Of a stretch of DNA of 61,097 bases, positions 57,568-61,097 are shown in pieces. This DNA is from Ectothiorhodospiraceae bacterium (GTDB lineage: Bacteria; Pseudomonadota; Gammaproteobacteria; Nitrococcales; Aquisalimonadaceae). The position numbers were made by a program, and so were the translations under genes. Location of the stretch: assembly GCA_007125985.1 (NCBI GenBank), contig SLCE01000006.1, positions 1 to 61,097 on the forward strand, given 5' to 3'. Numbering within the stretch: position 1 is the stretch's first letter; each line of letters starts with the position of its first letter. The notes beneath the pieces are model-generated. The model searched no databases, was not told the origin of the DNA, and saw nothing but the letters and a program-made list of their open reading frames with translations.

Positions 57568-58398
57568 TCAGTCTTCGAGGTCGATTTCGCCATGGAACAC
57601 GGTGACGGCGGGGCCGGTCATCCAGACCGGTTCCCCTTCGCCGGCCCAGCGGATCAGCAATCGCCCGCCGGGGAGGTCAACGGCGACCTCCTCGTCCAGT
57701 AATTGCCGCAGCCGTCCGGCCACCACCGCGGCACAGGCGCCAGTGCCACAGGCCAGCGTCTCGCCGGCGCCACGTTCGTAGACGCGCAGGCGGATGTGGC
57801 TGCGGTCCACCACCTCCATGAAGCCCGCGTTCACCCGGCGCGGAAACTGCGCGTGCCGTTCGATCAGAGGGCCCAGCGAGGCAACCGGGGCGTTGGCGAC
57901 GTCGGCGACCTGCAACACGGCATGGGGGTTGCCCATGGACACGGCACCAATGGTGAGTTCATCGCCGTTGACCGCCAGCGGATAGGTGATGGCACGGCGG
58001 TCGGCCAGGAACGGGACTTCCGCCGGCTCGAGCCGCGGTGGGCCCATGTCCACCGTGACCTGACCGTCAGGCTGCAGGTAGACGCGGGTGGGGCCGCCGA
58101 GGGTCTGGATGGTGAGTTCACGCTGGTCGGTGAGCCCTTGTTCCTGCAGGAATACGGCGAGACAGCGCACGCCGTTGCCGCACTGCTCCACCTCGCTGCC
58201 ATCGGCGTTGTAGATGCGATAGCGGAAGTCCATGGCCGGCTCGGTGGCGGGGGCCGCCAGCAGTACCTGGTCGCAGCCGATGCCGTAGCGGCGGTCGGCC
58301 AGCCGGCGGACCTGGTTGGCGCTCAGGTCCACGCTCTGGCGAATCGCGTCCAGCACCACGAAGTCGTTGCCGATGCCGTGCATCTTGGTGAAGCGCAT
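57568..58398 (-). CDS. dapF: Diaminopimelate epimerase
   Basis: 276 residues. [20 protein letters not shown] opens the protein. The two catalytic cysteines lie in [13 protein letters not shown] and [14 protein letters not shown]. It converts LL- to meso-diaminopimelate for peptidoglycan and lysine. Its start touches the lysA stop by one base, so lptM-lysA-dapF form one operon. Confidence 0.97.
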   Translation of the reverse strand: MRFTKMHGIGNDFVVLDAIRQSVDLSANQVRRLADRRYGIGCDQVLLAAPATEPAMDFRYRIYNADGSEVEQCGNGVRCLAVFLQEQGLTDQRELTIQTLGGPTRVYLQPDGQVTVDMGPPRLEPAEVPFLADRRAITYPLAVNGDELTIGAVSMGNPHAVLQVADVANAPVASLGPLIERHAQFPRRVNAGFMEVVDRSHIRLRVYERGAGETLACGTGACAAVVAGRLRQLLDEEVAVDLPGGRLLIRWAGEGEPVWMTGPAVTVFHGEIDLED

Positions 58399-59651
58399 CA
58401 GGATGTCTCCGGCAGTAGCCGCTCGCCAGCCAGCAGTGCGTCCAGTGTTTCACGCTGACGGATCAGGTGAACCTGGTTGCCATCCACCAGCAGTTCCGGT
58501 GGTCGCGGCCGGGTGTTGTAATTGGACGCCATGACGAAACCGTAGGCGCCGGCGGAACGCACCGCCAGTAGATCCCCCTGCTCCAGCACCAGTTCCCGGT
58601 CCTTGCCAAGGAAGTCTCCGGTTTCGCACACGGGCCCCACCAGATCGTAGACCCGCGCCTGGCCGCTACGGGGTTGTACCGGTTCAATGGCCTGCCAGGC
58701 GGCGTAGAGCGCCGGCCGCAGCAGATCATTCATGGCTGCGTCGATGATGGCAAAGTTCTTGTGCGGCGTGTGCTTCAGGTATTCCACGCGGGTCAGCAGC
58801 ATGCCGGCGTTGGCGACGATGGACCGGCCCGGCTCCATCAGGATCTTGAGTCCGCGGTCCTGCAGCAGCGGCAGGAGTTCCGCGGCATAGGCCCCGGGGC
58901 TCGGCGGTTCCTCGTCCTGGTAGCGCACGCCCAGGCCGCCCCCGATGTCGATATGCTCCAGCCGGAGGCTCTTTGCAGCCAGGCGGTCCACCATGGCCAG
59001 CACGCGTTCCAGTGCATCCCGGAACGGCGCCGTACGTGTGAGCTGGGAACCGATATGGAAGTCCACGCCGACGAAGCGCAGGCCGGGAAACGCCTCGGCA
59101 CGTTGGTACAGGCGCTCGGCGTCTTCCAGCGGAATGCCGAACTTGTTCTCCTTCAGCCCCGTGGAGATGTAGGGATGCGTCTGGGCGTCCACGTCCGGGT
59201 TCACGCGCAGCGATACCTGCGCCACGGCGTTCATATGTGTGGCCACGTGATTGATGCGTTCCAGCTCTCCTTCGGATTCCACGTTGAAGCAGCTGATGCC
59301 CGCATCCAGGGCGCGCGCGATCTCGTGCCGGGTCTTGCCCACGCCGGAGAAGACAATGCGATCCGGCCGCCCGCCGGCGCGCAATACACGCTCCAGCTCT
59401 CCCTCGGAAACGATGTCGAAACCGGAACCCAGGCGCGCCAGCAGGTTCAGCACCGCCAGGTTGGAATTTGCCTTGACCGCATAGCAGACCAGGTGGTCCA
59501 CGCCAGCGAAGGCGTCGTCGTAGGCCTTCCATGCGGTTTCAATGGCGGCACGGCTGTAGACATAGGCAGGTGTGCCGTGCGCCTTCGCGATGGCGCTCAG
59601 GGGCACGTCTTCGGCAAACAGTTCGCCGCCGCGCGGCTGGAACGGCTCCAT
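58398..59651 (-). CDS. lysA: Diaminopimelate decarboxylase
   Basis: 417 residues. The PLP lysine is in [17 protein letters not shown] (about 58-74). [20 protein letters not shown] and [18 protein letters not shown] are alanine-racemase-fold signatures, and [17 protein letters not shown] holds the conserved Cys. It decarboxylates meso-diaminopimelate to lysine. It follows lptM by 33 bases. Confidence 0.97.
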   Translation of the reverse strand: MEPFQPRGGELFAEDVPLSAIAKAHGTPAYVYSRAAIETAWKAYDDAFAGVDHLVCYAVKANSNLAVLNLLARLGSGFDIVSEGELERVLRAGGRPDRIVFSGVGKTRHEIARALDAGISCFNVESEGELERINHVATHMNAVAQVSLRVNPDVDAQTHPYISTGLKENKFGIPLEDAERLYQRAEAFPGLRFVGVDFHIGSQLTRTAPFRDALERVLAMVDRLAAKSLRLEHIDIGGGLGVRYQDEEPPSPGAYAAELLPLLQDRGLKILMEPGRSIVANAGMLLTRVEYLKHTPHKNFAIIDAAMNDLLRPALYAAWQAIEPVQPRSGQARVYDLVGPVCETGDFLGKDRELVLEQGDLLAVRSAGAYGFVMASNYNTRPRPPELLVDGNQVHLIRQRETLDALLAGERLLPETS

Positions 59652-59684
59652 GCTGGCTCCGGTTGGTTGAGAGACGGGTTCGGT

Positions 59685-59810
59685 TCAGGCCGCGATCGGC
59701 GTGACGGCCCATGCGGCGGCGGAATCCGGCAGGTAGAGGTCGCCCTTCTGGCCGCAGGCGGTCAGCAGGACCACGGCCAGCAGGCCGATGCCGATCATGC
59801 GCATGCCCAT
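59685..59810 (-). CDS. lptM: LPS-assembly lipoprotein LptM (YifL-type)
   Basis: 41 residues: MGMRMIGIGLLAVVLLTACG then QKGDLYLP and a short tail ending VTPIAA. The lipobox is LTAC with Cys19, and CGQKGDLYLP matches the LptM/YifL motif (CGxKGxLYxP). LptM is a small outer-membrane lipoprotein that promotes disulfide maturation of the LPS translocon LptD. AGGAGG lies a few bases before the ATG. It heads the lptM-lysA-dapF operon, consistent with enteric yifL-dapF linkage. Confidence 0.9.
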   Translation of the reverse strand: MGMRMIGIGLLAVVLLTACGQKGDLYLPDSAAAWAVTPIAA

Positions 59811-59937
59811 TTTGAAGCCCCCTCCTTGCCGGGATTCAGCGCATTATACCGGCCATGGCGCCGGCGGGCGATGGGTGACCCTGGCCGCTGGGCCGGGGTA
59901 TGCTGCGGTCCATTCGGTTTCCGGAGGAGCGGGAGTG

Positions 59938-60612
59938 ATGAGCGAAGAAATGCTGGACTGCGTGCAGGTTGGTGCGGGTGATGATGCCCGGGCCAGTGTG
60001 ATCTGGCTGCACGGCCTGGGGGCCGACGGCCATGATTTCGAACCCATCGTGCCGGAATTACGCTTACCCGCGGAGCTGGGGGTCAGGTTCATTTTCCCGC
60101 ATGCCCCGGTGCGTCCGGTGACGTTGAATGCGGGCATGGCGATGCGCGCCTGGTATGACATCATCGCTCTTGGCGGTAACGCGCAGCAGGACGAGGACGG
60201 GATCCGGCAGTCGGCACGTCAGGTTGAGGCGCTGATCCAGCGTGAATACGAGCGGGGCGTTCCGGCTAACCGGATCGTCCTGGCGGGTTTTTCCCAGGGC
60301 GGTGCTATCGCTCTGCATCTGGGCCTGCGCCACCCGGAGCGCCTGGCCGGCATCATGGGGTTGTCCACCTATCTGCCGCTTGGCGATACCGTGGAGGAGG
60401 AACGTCATAGCGCCAACGCGCAAACGCCGGTTTTCCTGGCTCATGGCAGTATGGATCCGGTGGTGCCCATGACCATGGGTGAACGCTCCCGCGACGGGCT
60501 CCAGGCCATGGGTTACTCGGTGGAGTGGCATGACTACCCGATGGTCCACCAGGTGTCCATGGAGGAAATCGCGGATATCAGTACCTGGCTGCAGCGGGTG
60601 CTGGCGGATTGA
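59938..60612 (+). CDS. Carboxylesterase/phospholipase-type alpha/beta hydrolase
   Basis: 224 residues of the LysoPLA/carboxylesterase II family. SVIWLHGLGADGHDFEPIVP is the oxyanion strand; the nucleophile is in VLAGFSQGGAIALH (GxSxG), the acid in HGSMDPVVP and the His in YPMVHQVS. It hydrolyses short-chain esters or lysophospholipids. The frame is open upstream, but CGGAGGAG precedes the ATG at 59938. It is divergent from lptM. Confidence 0.92.
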   Translation: MSEEMLDCVQVGAGDDARASVIWLHGLGADGHDFEPIVPELRLPAELGVRFIFPHAPVRPVTLNAGMAMRAWYDIIALGGNAQQDEDGIRQSARQVEALIQREYERGVPANRIVLAGFSQGGAIALHLGLRHPERLAGIMGLSTYLPLGDTVEEERHSANAQTPVFLAHGSMDPVVPMTMGERSRDGLQAMGYSVEWHDYPMVHQVSMEEIADISTWLQRVLAD

Positions 60613-60642
60613 TTGCTGAGCCTGAGGGGGGTTGGTTTGGGT

Positions 60643-60773
60643 GGCTTCGAATCGGCCGTGGTGTGGGGGGTATCGTCGCGGACACGCATGAATACATCCC
60701 TGTAGCTTGTCGGCGGCGTTCCTGCCGCCGACAGTCCGGAGCCAACCCTTCCGATAACGGCCGGTTCGAAGCC
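60643..60773. repeat. Composite palindromic repeat, copy 2 (esterase-argH gap)
   Basis: Terminal inverted repeats of 16 bases (GGCTTCGAATCGGCCG at 60643-60658; its partner CGGCCGGTTCGAAGCC at 60758-60773, one mismatch). The core 60678-60738 is a near-identical, inverted copy of the copy 1 core, including the GTCGGCGGC/GCCGCCGAC hairpin (60709-60717, 60724-60732) and TGAATACATCCCTGTAGCT. The arms between box and core differ from copy 1. It lies between convergent genes. Confidence 0.85.
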
Positions 60774-60809
60774 CCCGGCAGTGGAGCAATGTTGGGATCT
60801 CGCAGCCAG

Positions 60810-61097
60810 TTAGCCCCGCAGCGCCGAGAGCCGTTCCCGCGCTGCTGCGATCTGGATACGTACCTGGTTTGGTGCCGTGCCGCCCAGGTGGTCGCGGGCG
60901 GCCAGCGAGCCCTCGAGGGTCAGCACGTCGTAGACGTCATCCCCGATGGTGTCTGAGAACTGCTGCAGCGTCGCCAGGTCCATGTCCGCCAGGTCCTTGC
61001 CCTGCTCCACCCCATGGCGCACCGCTGCGCCGACGATGGCGTGGGCGTCGCGGAACGGCACACCCTTGCGCACCAGGTAATCCGCCAGGTCGGTGGC
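60810..61097 (-). CDS. argH: Argininosuccinate lyase, C-terminal part (cut by window end)
   Basis: The last 95 residues of Arg[41 protein letters not shown] and the ending [20 protein letters not shown]. The [11 protein letters not shown] segment is diagnostic. The enzyme splits argininosuccinate into arginine and fumarate. The start lies beyond 61097. Confidence 0.95.
   Translation of the reverse strand, partial: ATDLADYLVRKGVPFRDAHAIVGAAVRHGVEQGKDLADMDLATLQQFSDTIGDDVYDVLTLEGSLAARDHLGGTAPNQVRIQIAAARERLSALRG

Noticed and set aside
57374-57781. Open frames through the composite repeats (ending in LQGCIHAC-type peptides)
   Set aside because: They are translations of the repeat core in the dapF-DUF484 and esterase-argH gaps and have no start context or family.

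Overview
The window looks like a contiguous piece of a gammaproteobacterial chromosome spanning the replication origin. Gene order (atpIBEFHAGDC, parB-parA-rsmG-mnmG-mnmE-yidC-yidD-rnpA-rpmH, dnaA-dnaN-recF-gyrB, glyQS-gmhB, glnA-ntrBC, rhodanese-secB-gpsA, envC-ctpA, ubiE-ubiJ-ubiB, hslVU-xerC-dapF-lysA-lptM, argH) and high GC fit a free-living member of the Chromatiales/Ectothiorhodospiraceae or a halophilic relative. That placement is inferred from gene order and protein style only.

Layout. Bases 1-2604 are a loose accessory stretch: a GFA-family zinc protein, an orphan lipoprotein and two gene remnants. Bases 2605-14097 read leftward: glmS, a tandem universal stress protein, glmU and the complete F1Fo ATP synthase operon, with a near-consensus sigma-70 promoter in front of atpI and a terminator behind atpC. 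Bases 14098-22177 carry partition, tRNA-modification and membrane-insertion genes back to rpmH. dnaA-dnaN-recF-gyrB runs rightward from 22441. The dnaA-dnaN gap has three perfect DnaA boxes and AT-rich DNA and is the best oriC candidate. Three parS palindromes (one inside recF, two behind gyrB) are the sites expected for the window's own ParB. The leftward glyQ-glyS-gmhB-plsC operon follows.

Bases 33400-35232 carry an uncharacterised helical protein, a PP-loop ATPase resembling MnmA and a TusA-like sulfur carrier whose start overlaps the ATPase stop. Next come glnA and ntrBC, with a sigma-54 promoter and several NtrC-type palindromes. Then follow an outer-membrane beta-barrel candidate, a PhaB/FabG-type reductase, trmL, rhodanese-secB-gpsA, and the rightward envC-ctpA-polysaccharide deacetylase group. 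Bases 47765-48828 hold two divergent phage-style regulators. The rest is ycgL, tesB, the leftward lptM-lysA-dapF / DUF484-xerC-hslVU-DUF971-ubiEJB series, a carboxylesterase and the 3' end of argH.

Most of the window is conserved core genome. I found no CRISPR array, transposase, tRNA, rRNA or recognisable defence island. The least ordinary features are two copies of a composite palindromic repeat (57404-57524 and 60643-60773) with a conserved core but different arms, a LexA/CI-like regulator with Arg in place of the catalytic Lys, the PP-loop/TusA pair with its unknown neighbour, and an ORF broken by a single stop codon near 2357.
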